In this document: piece by piece, positions 18,207 through 29,239 of the stretch
How the letters are laid out: every line of letters begins with the position of its first letter
Numbering within the stretch: position 1 is the stretch's first letter
Assembly (NCBI GenBank): GCA_032622095.1
Contig: CP136063.1
Coordinates: 283,271,426-283,335,425 of the forward strand
Source: Siphonodentalium dalli
Lineage: Eukaryota > Mollusca > Scaphopoda > Gadilida > Siphonodentaliidae
Reading direction: 5' to 3'
DNA: 64,000 bases
Program-made: the position numbers and the translations under genes
Notes under the pieces: model-generated
The model's database searches: none
The model's input: only the letters and a program-made list of their open reading frames with translations
What the model was told of the DNA's origin: nothing

Positions 18207-18690
18207 CATAGGCCTACCCGGACTTGTCCGCAAAGCATACGTTAGTTCAGAACGCGAAGATAATTTTTCATGAGCATTCCATTTTGACGAGGCTAGTGTT
18301 TGTTTGTGCTTCTCGGCTCCCGTAGTTTTGTCTACTCGGCTGTCAAATTGGCTGAAAGATTGTACCTATTTCACATTATAGACCGATTATGTGCGTAGTT
18401 GCGCGAGGTTATGTTGAACTAGTAGCAATTTCAGACCAAAATTGTGACTCATTATAGAAAATTATGCTACTGCTTGTCTAATATAATCTAAAATAATTTT
18501 AAAAGGTACGTGGTGTAAAAATATCTAACAAATGTGTGAGTCATGAAAGTTCCAAATGCTGAATATTTTTACAACAGTTCGGGTGGGGAGGGGAGGGATA
18601 TACACCGCAAGCCCCCTGTTGCTCACGTACCTTGTTGATGTTGGTAGGTCCCACGGCGTCAATATTGGTACCTTATTTTATGTCTCTAAA
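18207..18690. other. Anonymous flank right of the palindrome
   Basis: Probably the continuation of the DNA that received the element. About 18,370-18,420 (CACATTATAGACCGATTATG) matches a dispersed repeat also seen at 45,520-45,570 and, inverted, at 36,050-36,110 and 41,165-41,230. No gene seen. Confidence 0.5.
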
Positions 18691-18961
18691 TCAATACAGA
18701 ATGTCAAAGGAATTATTTAAGAAATATGCTGAAATATGTCGCATCGTACTTTATTTTCGTCAAAATCTTTATTTCGTTGCAAAATGTCAACAAATAAATT
18801 AATATTACCAACATTATAGTATTGATATTTCTCTGTTACTGAATAAGCCGACGACATGTTTAGAGTTATTGCTCTTAGATCGATGACCAACAATTGAGTA
18901 GGCGAATTGCACAACACCATGCTCTCAGAATTTAAAATCAATGAACATGCATGTTTATCGG
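18691..18961 (+). repeat. Entry into the right half of the composite repeat array
   Basis: Unique-looking AT-rich sequence turns into GAACATGCATGTTTATCGG, the upstream sequence of the diverged tRNA-like subfamily also present at about 6,088. Confidence 0.5.
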
Positions 18962-19088
18962 GTGAGCCGCAGCCAGGTGGTTTATGGCGCCTGATATAAG
19001 ACTCAAGTATCTGCATTTCCCAGTGTTCGTCAGTCCTCGGGGTGGAGTGGACGGGAACCCATCGGGCCAACTCGACTCTCACCTTTTG
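18962..19088 (+). ncRNA. tRNA-like module, diverged subfamily (copy 5)
   Basis: Close to the copy at 6,102 but lacking about 20 bp after TATGGCGCCTG, so the box B-like region is lost. It ends TCGACTCTCACCTTTTG. Probably a decayed copy. Confidence 0.4.
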
Positions 19089-19758
19089 AAAACAAAGATT
19101 TTTTCCCTTTCTTTATTTGTTTTCTACAAAACCCTATTTAGCTACTGAAATGCGCAGATGTACCATATGAACAGAACGATGCAAACAACATGGTAATTAT
19201 AATAACACAAAATAAGTTTATGACTCGAATTATGGCTCAAATTAATTGATTTGTTGCATTCTTTTGAGTATAATAGGAGTTGGTCCCATAATGGCCGGAT
19301 TTAGTGTGCAGCCCCCCCCCACATTAAGTAATCGACAAATCGCCATCACTACTCAGTAGAATGGCGTCGGTAAATTATATTCCATTCATAAAATACTACA
19401 TGCTTGCATGATATATGTGGCAGCTTACCTCTGCAGTGGGTGCAATAAATCGGAGGTATATAGGGGTAATTGTTTTAGATGTTTGCATTAACACGATATT
19501 CTGGGATGGACATGTATGTGCCGCCCCTTACATGTATGGTGATACTCCTTCTTTGAGTTTCATTCCAAACTGTACCCAGATTTAAACAAACACTCGTCAC
19601 CACCAAAAGCACAAGATTAATATCGATAACTCTAGTATTGAATGAAATGGCGACGCATTGGGTTATTGCCCTTGCTACGACTGTCACCTCTTTATCAGAT
19701 GCATTGCACAACACCACATTGTCAGTATATAAGCTAAATTAACAGGTAAGTTTGTCGG
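19089..19758 (+). repeat. Composite repeat, G, A and B modules
   Basis: ACTGAAATGCGCAGATG, TTAATTGATTTGTTGC, CCCACATTAAGTAATCGACA, CATTCATAAAATACTAC, then the B module with ATCGATAACTCTAG, GCGACGCATTGGG and CAGTATATAAGC at about 19,721. It is collinear with 6,255-7,388 apart from the private insert there. Confidence 0.8.
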
Positions 19759-19912
19759 GTGAGCCGTAGCCAGGTGGTCTATATCTCGGCGCCAAATGAT
19801 TGGCGCCAGTTCAATTCACATGAGCCTGAAGCATCTGATCTTCCCCGTCTCCGTCAGTCCTCGGGCTGGCGGGGTTGGGGGTCCATCTGGCTAATTCGAC
19901 ACTCACCTTTTG
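19759..19912 (+). ncRNA. tRNA-like module, copy 6
   Basis: Full-length, nearly identical to copy 2, with TATATAAG about 33 bp upstream, box A-like TAGCCAGGTGG, the GGCGCC hairpin, box B-like CAGTTCAATTC and CTCACCTTTTG. Confidence 0.5.
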
Positions 19913-20242
19913 ATTGTCAAATTATTATATTTTCTTATTTTGTTTTACAATATCCCTTTCAACTTTCAACAAAATCCCTTTCAACCCATCTGGCCAACTT
20001 GAAACTCACCTTTTGAAACCACATATTATCGCATATGTTTTTTGTTTTCTTTTATTTGTTTCTACAAAAAAGTCGTAAACTCATTTTCAATATAATTACC
20101 ATTTTTATTTGTATCGTTCATAAAGCACATGAGTATATTTATCCAATAATCCATGGGTCAAATTAATTAATTTGTTGCATATATTCTGTTGAGTATAATA
20201 GGAGTTGGTCCCATAATGGCCGGATTTAGTGTACGGCCCCCG
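19913..20242 (+). repeat. Composite repeat, short D piece and G module
   Basis: A shortened D module without any 30-bp array, a second partial tRNA-like tail (CAACTTGAAACTCACC), then the G module to GTACGGCCCCCG, where the MITE is inserted. Confidence 0.8.
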
Positions 20243-20743
20243 TTAAAGGTACGGTTGGCCTTGGCGGTGGGTATCTTGTGAAAATATTTCCACCCGTCAA
20301 AAACCGCCACAAACAGAAAGAACATCAAAATGTAGACAGACTTTGTCCGTATATAAATAAGAAATATCACATAAACAGTATGTTATTCTCATATGTTTAA
20401 CCATTGTTATGTAAACAAAAGCATAAAAAGTAACTTTTCTGGTGTTTGTTTATATTATGATGGTAAGCATAAAGCGCGTTCTTTGTTGGTGAATTCCTTA
20501 TATGGAACTACTAAAGAGCGTTTATGCTATTTGTGTGTGATTAGCCAGTAGCAATGTGCTGTCCTCTGTAACCCAATCAGACTCTTGCTTAGGTAAAATA
20601 TAGTAGGTATTTATGATAACATGCTGTTTACGCGATGGTCATGGTATATATGAACGAAACTGTATGCGTTTTAATTTTTTATGTTTACGGTGTTTGGAAC
20701 AAATATTAATATTTTCGACAATTAAGGCCTCGCGTGCCTTTAA
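20243..20743. mobile_element. TTAA-flanked MITE (piggyBac type), copy 1
   Basis: TTAA at 20,243-20,246 and 20,740-20,743 flanks AGGTACGGTTGGCCTTGG...CGCGTGCCT, so the ends are AGGTACG/AGGCACG. The same unit lacks the insert at 5,082 and 7,664 (CCCGTTAAGTAGTCG), which gives an exact empty site with a single TTAA. Close relatives are at 46,010-46,501 and 53,382-53,901. The small open frames inside are not conserved. Confidence 0.9.
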
Positions 20744-21348
20744 GTAGTCGACAAATCGTCATCACTACTCACCAGAATGGTATCGGTAGCTTATTAAATT
20801 CCATTCATAAAATACTATGCTGGTAGTTTATGAATGTTATCTTGCCTCTATAGTTGGTGTAAATGGTCAATAACTCCTATTATTTATTGTATCGGTTGGC
20901 ACATCAACATTTGATGTTGCATACTATTATCAGAGGGATATCTTTTTAGAAAAATCATACATTCCTGTTGTTATTATATGCAAGTACACCTGACCATATT
21001 GGCATTGTGCAATAGATCGAAATACATAGGGCTAATTGTTTTAGAAGTTTGAATTATTACGATATTTTTGGGTGGACCTGTATGACCTGCCACTACATGG
21101 TAATACCCTTTCGTTAACTTTCATTTCAAACTTTGCCCAGAATAAAAAAAAATGGTTTCTGGCGCCCAAAGGTGTCGAACACTCTTCACTGCCAAAGCAA
21201 CAGTCTAAGATCGATAACTCTACTCTTGAATGAAATGGTGACACATTGGCGGTTATTGCTCTTTCTTCGACTTCCACCGCTTGTTCAGATGCATTGCACA
21301 ACACCACACTGTCAGTATATAAGCTAAATTAACAGGTATGTTTATCGG
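20744..21348 (+). repeat. Composite repeat, A, 67-bp and B modules
   Basis: Collinear with 7,680-8,087 and 431-765: GTAGTCGACAAATCGTC, TATCGGTTGGCAC, CAGAGGGATATCTTTTT, one 67-bp-like module, then the full B module and TATATAAG at 21,316-21,323. Confidence 0.85.
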
Positions 21349-21502
21349 GTGAGCCGTAGCCAGGTGGTCTATACCTTGGTGCCAAATGATTGGCGTCAGT
21401 TCAATTCACATGAGCCTGAAGCATCTGATCTTCCCCGTCTCCGCCAGTCCTCGGGCTGGCGGAGTTGGGGGTCCATCTGGCTAATTCGACACTCACCTTT
21501 TG
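21349..21502 (+). ncRNA. tRNA-like module, copy 7
   Basis: Full-length copy. GGCGTCAG replaces GGCGCCAG in one stem strand and GCCAGTCC replaces GTCAGTCC. It ends the visible composite array; the sequence after CTCACCTTTTG is unrelated. Confidence 0.5.
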
Positions 21503-21589
21503 GGTCATGCCTTAATCGGTCGTCAACTTTATTTTACCAATATTCAACAGAAAGGTGTGGGTAACTTATGTTATGCCACTCATTACGCG

Positions 21590-22100
21590 CGCCGCGTGTA
21601 TACTAATGTACAAATTCTTTTTCCGCCTGAGCGCTGGAGTTTACGCTCGGGGTTTTATTTATAGAAAAATGGAATTTTGGGACGGATTTAAAAGTCGAAC
21701 TACGCGACCAGGAGGCCGAGTTCGGTAAAAGGTGTAGTTTGGGAATTTCAATTTCGCTTATTGTCCTTTACATTATTATGTCAATAATGCTGATGTTTGG
21801 TTTGTGACAAGCTATGTCAATTACAAATAACAGAAATGAAAAAAGATAATTTGTAAGTCTTATATTTCAACTTTTATAGACATTTTTCGTTCTGCAGCCC
21901 ACTGAGGGTTGTGGTCAGAGACGGCCGAGTCGGTCACCGGTTCGTTAATTAGGTGCTGGTTGTTATTGTTATTGTAACGGAATTCTGAGCTGTTCAATCG
22001 CGAAACCAATATATTTTATATTCTATAATTACAATCATGGGTATATAATATATGATCTTGGGCGCGTTACCATTTCTGACATTGGTTTTCTTGTAAAATA
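21590..22100 (+). repeat. Dispersed repeat R1, copy 1
   Basis: Shares GGGACGGATTTAAAAGTC, AAAAGGTGTAGTTTGGGAA, TATTTTATATTCTATAATTA and GATCTTGGGCGCGTTACC with 36,270-36,580, and with 53,990-54,430 in inverted orientation. A shorter relative is near 59,370-59,420. Probably an inactive transposon family; no protein recognised. Confidence 0.75.
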
Positions 22101-22249
22101 CTGTGCTTGTATGTTATGTATGGCACATCTTGCCCCTTGTACTCTTGTGCGTGTGTGTAAATTGTCAATAGCTCATAGCATATAATTATCGTGGCGTATC
22201 CGTTGGCAGCAACACCGTTTGGTGTACCACAATATTACCAGAGGGCTCT

Positions 22250-22600
22250 CTTATTAGCCAAACATAAAAAACATGCAAGTATACGGTATACCTGCCCACA
22301 TTTGAATTGTGAAATAAATCGTTTTAGCCAAATCATACGTACATGTAGCAATTACATGCAGGTATACCTGTCCACATTGGCATAGTGCTATATATTTTTA
22401 GCAAAATCATACGTACCTGACGTGTAGCAATTACATTCAATAATAACTGCCCACATTGGTGTCGTGCAAAAATCTTTTAGCAAAATCATAGATACGTGTA
22501 GCAATTACATGCAAGTATACCTGCCAACATTGACAACGTGCAATGAATTGAAGATATGTATGGATAATTGTTTTAGAAGTTTTAATTCACACGATATATT
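22250..22600. repeat. Diverged tandem copies of the 67-bp module
   Basis: Three to four units of roughly 90-100 bp, each with AAATCATACGTA-like, GTAGCAATTACATGCA and CTGCCCACATTGG segments. These are older relatives of the array at 1-430. The sequence then continues AGTTTTAATTCACACGATAT as in the B module. Confidence 0.75.
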
Positions 22601-23735
22601 AATGTTATGATGTACCTGCATGCCCCAATTACGCCTGCATGGAGCTTCATAAACTCCACACAACGCCGTCTACGTTATCACTACGATATATCACTGCCAC
22701 AAGGATGGCAATTTGCGGACCGATACATCTATTTTTTACATAATCGTCCGAACTATATTTAGTCACCTATTTTCTTATTTTGACCACCAACAGTTTGCAA
22801 TAATGGTAATTCTTTCAGTATTGATAAGAAAAATATGAACTGAGCCAGACATAGACAATTTTAATCCTAAAACATAAGAACTAAGAACACGTAAGAAATT
22901 TTTACCAAATGTCCTTATGGCAGTGTTATCTCAGAGGAGCGATGGGAGATAACTCTGCCTGGAGTTTGGGAGCTTCATTCAAACTGTGCCCATAATTAAA
23001 CAAATGGTGGTTCATTGCCCAAAGGGGTCGAACACTGGTCATCGCTACATCCGGTCATATCATACCAAATACAGATTAGTGGAGTAATTTCCATTCGGAC
23101 TTAGAATCAGCATAAAACAATCATGGCAGCTGATTGGTTAATAATACATGGATGCAAAGTGCACGAAAACATGCACAACCGTGTTTCACGACGAGAAACA
23201 GCATTGTGAAAACTGTATTGTGAGGAAATACGTTGACAACGTTTGGGCACAATCTCGTGTATCAAAAACGACGTTCTTTAATTGTTGATACATGCGCAGG
23301 AGCAACGCGTTCCTGCGAATTAAGACCAGCGCGATTTGTTAACACTGCATGAGGCCTATGTAAATGATTTGGTTTTATTGTAGCCGCTAACAGACTATGG
23401 TTTACTGTATTCTTGAATAAACTGACGACACAGCTAAAGATGTATTCTGGGTTCCAGACCTTTTACTTACGAACCCTATTTTCCTTTTTAGTTAGATTCT
23501 ATTCTATAAAATAACATATTTGGAAGTGCTATAAGTATGAAGTGCTATAAGTATGAAGTGCTATAAGTATGACGCTATTTTGTCCGATATTGCATTTTTA
23601 ATGAATTTATTTCATACAAATTTGATGTTTTAGAGGGACCCTAACAAATCATTCTGTTAATTTTTCAACAACAAAATATTATTATTCGGTATGTATTGGC
23701 CTTGTTTGCATGTCATATTTTGTTTTCAAAATTGT
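22600..23735. other. Anonymous intergenic stretch
   Basis: Part of a degraded B module is visible at 22,970-23,050. Short triplicate GAAGTGCTATAAGTAT occurs at 23,524-23,570. No gene recognised. Confidence 0.5.
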
Positions 23736-24220
23736 TTAACCCTTTCAGTGCCGGTCCGATTTTTGTATCAACCCATATACCCTGTGCCAATGCAATCTCT
23801 TATATATGCGAGTCGACCATAGGTCGCCTCGCATATATAAGAGAATGCATTGGCCTAACAATTTTTCATCATTTGTTATTATGTTTTATAATTTTTTATA
23901 ATTTTAATATTTTTTTCTTATATTCTTTAACAGACTTGTTTTGTAGGTTTAGTGTCAGGGAATCTTACGTTTTTTATGGGCATCAAACTTATTACTATGA
24001 ATACTTGGTGATAGTTTTGAGTTATAACATGCCCCTAATGTTTTATCCAGTTTGTTTTAAAATTTGCTATAGCATGCTTGAGCATACCAAAATATTCAAC
24101 CCAAAACAAAATTAAAAATAAAAACAAAATTGAATTTTTTGTTTTTTAATTTTTGAGGGCCGATTTTACAGACCGTAAATTAGGGCCGATGAGATCGGCC
24201 CCTGGCACTGAAAGGGATAA
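23736..24220. mobile_element. piggyBac-type MITE with CCCTTTCAGTGCC end
   Basis: Left TTAA (23,736-23,739) then CCCTTTCAGTGCCGG. The right end is GGCACTGAAAGGG followed by ATAA (24,217-24,220), one change from TTAA. A 67-bp hairpin (23,787-23,853) lies near the left end. The 139-codon frame inside crosses the hairpin and is not a recognisable protein. Confidence 0.75.
23787..23853. repeat. 67-bp hairpin module (copy H1)
   Basis: CCAATGCAATCTCTTATATA pairs with its near-complement ending in GCATTGG around TATGCGAGTCGACCATAGG. It is preceded by CCCTGTG. Copies occur singly or in inverted pairs through the window (27,494; 27,781; 28,293; 28,429; 49,270; 49,361; 51,959; 52,334; 58,884). Confidence 0.9.
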
Positions 24221-25439
24221 CAGAACAGAGCAGTAAACAATATTTTTATGTTGTTGTTGTTGTAACTGGAGGTTTAATTATATATATGACGTCGATGTTC
24301 GTGAGTTTTCAAACCACATCTATCAAGACTTAGTGGCTAATAATACATGGCATACATGCGTAATATAATCCATGTTTGAGCATTCACTATAGATCGCTTT
24401 ACAATACCGATTCCGCACTTCCGCGCAGAGGTCATGGAAATAAGAAGGTGTCGGAATCGCTACATTTCCGTTTAAGGTTTGGTCGGCGTGAATAAAACGT
24501 CCGGAAATTTCCGTCTCGCTGTAGCTCACACCATTGGAATCGATAGTCAAAATATGTTCGCGAATATCAAGGTTGTATTACTCTATCAGTGTCAAATTAA
24601 AAGAGAAGTCGATTTTATACGAACAAATACTGTCGGTGATGATGGTCGATACGGCAAACAATCCCAGGATGTCTTGCGGATCACAAAAGACTAAGAAGAA
24701 ACGAATTCTACCAGACGATAATATATATGTAGATTCTGACACATATCCCTCAAATTCTCGATCTAATTCACGGTCCAACACGGGTAACCAACCCACTTGT
24801 GGTCCTGGTCCGTATATACCATCCGAGAGTGTAAAATAACGATCGATTTTGAGCGGTCAATTCGGAATGTAGTTTTTCACAATAAGTTTTTTTCTTCTGC
24901 TGATGGACACGAAATACATCTGGCGCTATCACTTTGCGGAAACTGGATGTTTCAAAACTGTCAAATGTTCAGACTCTTATAATAAATGACATCTTTGATT
25001 GGATGGAGACCCACGTCATATCACATATCCCATGTTATGTATCGATGGGCCCAACCTAATGGGAAAACTATCTTTCCTACCGTTTAACTGTATATCTTCG
25101 TGACCATACAAGCAGAACAACGTTATGGAGGTGCGGATAGAGATTTCGGAATTTTATGCTGATTATTCCTCCACAAAGAACAACAAACATGGTCATCAAT
25201 GACCACGATTGTCGGTAGAACATTCATGTATGGTCCGCTAAACGGTTAAATGTAAATGTCACGAATGTTAATATCAATATCCCATAATAACTTATAATGT
25301 TGACACATGTATATTAGATGTTTCACCTTCCCGCCCACTGCAGTTGGACAGTTTATCCGCAAGGTATTAGAAATTAGAATGGTTGTTTAAGTGTGGAAGG
25401 AAATGTATGGTAATGAAGCTTGTGCAATTTTCCGCCCCA
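24221..25439. other. Anonymous stretch with weak open frames
   Basis: Overlapping frames of 60-100 codons on both strands (24,323-24,982) have no motif I recognise and no consistent strand preference. A decayed host exon or virus-like fragment cannot be excluded. Confidence 0.35.
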
Positions 25440-25592
25440 AAAAGGGGAGTTTCGAGTTGGCCAGATGGACCCCAGCCCCGCCAGACCGAGGACTGATGGA
25501 GACGGAGAAGTTCAGATGCTTGACTCTCATGTGAATTGAGCTGACTCAGATAATTGGCGTCAAGGTATAGGCCACCTGGCTACGGCTTACCC
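25440..25592 (-). ncRNA. tRNA-like module, solitary inverted copy 8
   Basis: Reverse complement of the module: AGTTTCGAGTTGGCCAGATG...GCCACCTGGCTACGGCTTA. It stands outside the composite array, without B or G modules, so the module can move or persist on its own, as a SINE would. It ends where the element at 25,590 begins. Confidence 0.55.
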
Positions 25593-27078
25593 TTGGAACA
25601 AACGTCGCACTACCGACGAATCGAATTAAATTATTTGAATTAGATTCGTCGGTAGTGCGACGTTTGTTGCAAATAAATGCAAGTAGACGCACTGCCGACG
25701 AAGAATGTGTGTGGTCAACACGAATTTAATTGCTGATGCGTCTGAGATCCGTGTTTGAAACAAACGTCGCATCACCGTCGACTCGAATTTAATTAGGAGA
25801 CATACAAACGAGCTGCATATGATATGATAATGAGGGAATTCCAATTGAAACTGGAAAACACCAACGAGCATGACGTAATTTGGTGGTATTTGAATTCGAG
25901 TCGACGAACGTGCGACGTTTGTTTCAAATTAAATGCGAGTAGACGCACTAAATAAATATTTATTCCGTTTGGATATACACGATATACTGTGCATGGACGT
26001 GTGCAAATTTAACATCAACGATGGGTTGAAATTGTTCTTGTAATTTGATTTTCCAGCAATGAATTATTGGGGAATTTGTTGTTTTTAGACCAACATTTGC
26101 ATATTTTCCTACTTTTGGTCCAACATTTTGACTGAAATGGCCTGTGTCCTGGTCCCTAATGACCCCGTGGCCAGCCAAAAAAACTGCTAATAATTTTCCT
26201 ATGCTTCTGTTCAAAATTATGAACTTAAATGGTCATCAGTTGAAAATTGTCCAACCTTCGTGGGGGTGTCAGGTTGGAAATTGTCAGCACTTGGAAAGCT
26301 TGAGGCCAGTCTAATGCTATATAGGTTTTTGCGGATTTCATGTTCAAAGTTTTCTCCCACTGTGCCAAACTATGATCGGATTTTCAGGTTCAGATTTCTG
26401 ATTTTTCTTCTACTGGTAGAACCATGGTCCGCCCAGTGCACGATCACAAGTCTACTGATCCATTCAGAATAGGCTGTTATCCAGGCATGTGAAGGAACAG
26501 CCAAGAGGGTGTAAATTGAATTACGCAAATGTATTAGCCCCCCACCCAACCGAGACCCCAATAGCCGTACGTCCCTGTCCGCCATGGTTATTTTACCACG
26601 TGGTTTTAGTTAGGCATACTGACGCAATATATAGTGATATAGCGCGTTGACCTCAACTTGTTATTAAATTGTTAAAACGGTACAACGTTTTCGTATAAAA
26701 ATAAACTGGACCTGATTTCTTTCAGACAAGTTCAAAGCAAAAAACCACCTAAAGAATCATGTCCGACCCAAAACATGTATAAAATACATTAAACCAATAA
26801 TTTCCACTCCTCAGAATAGTAACATGAATTTCGTCGCTTGGAAGTCAAAGGCCACATTTTCTCACTAAATTTAACGTTTTAGAATTGATATAAAACTTCC
26901 TATTTTAGCCGTTTTGACGAAAACCCTTATGAACGCTTTATGCCATTTTAAGAAATCATTTAGATTCGTCTTGAATTAAATGCGACGTTTGTTTCAACAG
27001 ACGAATTATGAATAAAACTCGAGTCTAATTCTAATTGAATTAGATTCGTCGGTAGTGCGACGTTTGTTCCAAGGGTTA
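25587..27078. mobile_element. TTA-flanked TIR element, 1,486 bp, non-autonomous
   Basis: TTA (25,587-25,589) and TTA (27,076-27,078) flank perfect inverted ends CCCTTGGAACAAACGTCGCA. A 3-bp TTA/TWA duplication is typical of PIF/Harbinger elements, so that superfamily is the likely source. Subterminal copies of the CGACGTTTGTT motif recur at 25,655, 25,760, 25,915 and 26,985, probably transposase binding repeats. No transposase frame is visible. Confidence 0.75.
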
Positions 27079-27438
27079 CTCAATAATTATTCGTGATGCG
27101 GACGGGACCGCAAAAAACCCGGCTCAGTACCGGTCCACGGCTGTACCGGACTACCACTCCATGGCCGGTCCAGTGCGAGCTGGACGGATACGGTCCGGTC
27201 CACCAGACCATATGTGTGTATGTGACTGTGTTTTCTGATGTCGTGACTTGGGATTCCGTCAGGTTTCAGATGCTGCCAAATGTAAATTTTGACAAATTTC
27301 CAATACAAGTTACCGTCACCTTCGGTATTGACACTAAGAGTCTAAGACTGTTCATTGTTAATTCTGTTTCTGTAAGGATACATCACAGTCTGATAAACAT
27401 TTCAAGACCAATGAGTCAATGGCCCATCATTGTCGGAA

Positions 27439-27902
27439 ATATGTGACCCGCCATATCAAATCCAGTCGGAAGTCGGGATTTTTTTACCCTGTGCCAATAC
27501 ATTCTCTTATATATGCGAGTCGACCATAGGTCGCCTCGCATATATAAGAGAATGCATTGGCCTAACAATTTTTTACAATTTTAATAATTTTTCCTTGTAT
27601 TCTTTAACAATTTTATAATTTCACCCACACATAACCCCAGACAAACATGAGCAGACGACACTCTTCTATATGCTTCTATATATGTGTGGGGCTCCCTGCA
27701 GGGTAATGGATGTTTTTTATTTTATGTCCTAAAAATTTTAAGAAACATTTATTTAAATAAAATGATACAAAATTGTTAGGCCAATGCATTCTCTTATATA
27801 TGCGAGGCGACCTATGGTTGACTCGCATATATAAGAGAATGCATTGGCACAGGGTAAAAAAATCCCGACTTCCGACTGGATTTGATATGGCGGGTCACAT
27901 AT
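27439..27902. mobile_element. Foldback MITE, GTGACCCGCCATATCAAA family, copy 1
   Basis: Inverted ends of about 55 bp start ATATGTGACCCGCCATATC and run to GGGATTTTTTTACC. Inside them sit two inverted hairpin modules (27,494-27,560 and 27,781-27,847). A related element at 41,457-41,878 has the same kind of ends but no hairpin modules, so the hairpins were a later insertion. Confidence 0.8.
27494..27847. mobile_element. Double-hairpin element, pair H2/H3
   Basis: Two 67-bp hairpins (27,494-27,560 and 27,781-27,847) in opposite orientation flank an AT-rich core with AACAATTTT. Outer borders are CCCTGTG and CACAGGG. The terminal inverted repeats are themselves palindromes. Confidence 0.8.
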
Positions 27903-28138
27903 GTCAAACACGTTATTATGTTTCCTATCAGGGTCATGTTACGTAACGGCCTGGAAATTATGTTCAAACTCGCCACTGGGGCGGTTCGGTTGAATATAAA
28001 TTCCAGGCCGGGAGAATGAAACCATGTACCCTAGCATGAAACATATACGTATACTCTTCAAATAGTCAATCTTGCTCTCGAGAATGTTGTCTCGAAAAGC
28101 TATGTGCATCTTTAACGGCAACAATGGTAAATTATCTC

Positions 28139-28526
28139 TTAACCCTTTGCCCAACAAAACGGCCAAAACCGGCCAAATAAAGCTTCAACAGCCTAAAATA
28201 TCTTCGGTCTGTCTCAATAGAACCATACAAATATGGATATCATTGGAACCGGCTCCTTGACCACATTGTCATAGTTACAGTTATGCCCTGTGCCAATGCA
28301 TTCTCTTATATATGCGAGTCGACCATAGGTCGCCTCGCATATATAAGACAATGCATTGGCCTAAAAAAACACTTTTTACCATTTTTTCTTACATTCTTTA
28401 ACAATTTTATAATTTTTAATGTGTTAAGCCAATGCATTCTCTAATATATGCGAGGCGACCTTTGGTCGACTCGCATATATAAGAGAATGCATTGGCACAG
28501 GGCCCTTCTGTTGGGTAAAGGGTTAA
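28139..28526. mobile_element. piggyBac-type MITE with CCCTTTGCCCAACA end
   Basis: TTAA (28,139-28,142), CCCTTTGCCCAACA, then at the right TGTTGGGTAAAGGG and TTAA (28,523-28,526). It contains double-hairpin pair H4/H5 (28,293-28,359 and 28,429-28,495), with CCCTGTG and CACAGGG borders. Confidence 0.85.
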
Positions 28527-28944
28527 CGTTTATATTCAAAGTATGTACTGGGTTATTGCAGTTTGATATAGTAAACTTAATTTTCCCTGTTTATTATGAA
28601 CACTTTGCTAACAGGGTAATTGATTCACATGTAAATGGACAGTATACCACTTTTGACCGGTCCAGGCAAAGGTTCCTGACCAGAGTGTCCTGGACCGGAC
28701 CGGACCGGACTGAACCACCTAGTCAGTGGACACTACGACCTTGGGGTTCCGTCGCATCACTAATTGATATAACTGTACATTTAACCCAATAAATTAATAC
28801 CGAAATATTTACATAAATGATGTACTTCGAATTTTGTTTTTGTTGGAATTGCACCTATACTTTCAGATTTCAGCTCACGAGAGTTTTAATAGTCTGTTAA
28901 CATCGTTTAGTTGGGTTATGATTATTATCACTTTAGTTTAAGTT

Positions 28945-29100
28945 AGGGGTGTTTACCGCACTGGTGCTGGTTTGGGTTAGGGATGTGTACAGCAAGAGGG
29001 GTGTGTACCGCACTGGAGCTGGTTTGGTTTAGGGGTGTTTCCCGCACTGGTGCTGGTTTGGGTAAGGGGTGTGTACCGCATTGGTTTGAGTTAGAGATTA
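28945..29100. repeat. Short G/T-rich minisatellite
   Basis: Four to five imperfect units built on GGGGTGTGTACCGCACTGG and TGCTGGTTTGGGTTAGG. Irregular period. Confidence 0.8.
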
Positions 29101-29239
29101 CGTGATAATCTTTAACCCAAACTCCACAGAACGGCGCCTCTCTTTTTATGTGTATACTTGACAAACTGTGTAATCCATATGTGTTCCTTGTCCAAATGAG
29201 GAACATCGTCGTCAGTAAAGTAACAACGAAACCCATTTA

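Larger units (their letters stand above)
27092..28761. mobile_element. Candidate TIR element with GTGATGCG ends
   Basis: GTGATGCGGACGGGACC at the left and the complement of GTGATGCGACGGAACCCC at the right are imperfect inverted ends. Both are followed inward by CCGGTCC-rich sequence (27,120-27,200; 28,650-28,745). The ends resemble hAT termini, but I could not find an 8-bp duplication. Two smaller elements are nested inside. Confidence 0.4.

Noticed and set aside
19721-19800. A spliced-leader RNA gene (TATA box, then CAG|GTAAGT)
   Set aside because: CAGGTAAGT or CAGGTATGT does follow the TATA box, but only about 17 bases after it, too near for a transcribed leader exon. I see no Sm-type site after it. 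The tRNA-like reading fits better.
23696-24115. 139-codon plus-strand frame
   Set aside because: It spans a TTAA MITE border and a 67-bp hairpin and is low-complexity and AT-driven; not a gene.
24323-24982. Possible virus-like or host gene fragment
   Set aside because: Short overlapping frames on both strands with no motif; kept only as an anonymous region.
27092-28761. A confident hAT element
   Set aside because: The ends look hAT-like, but no 8-bp duplication and no transposase are seen, so it is listed only as a low-confidence candidate.
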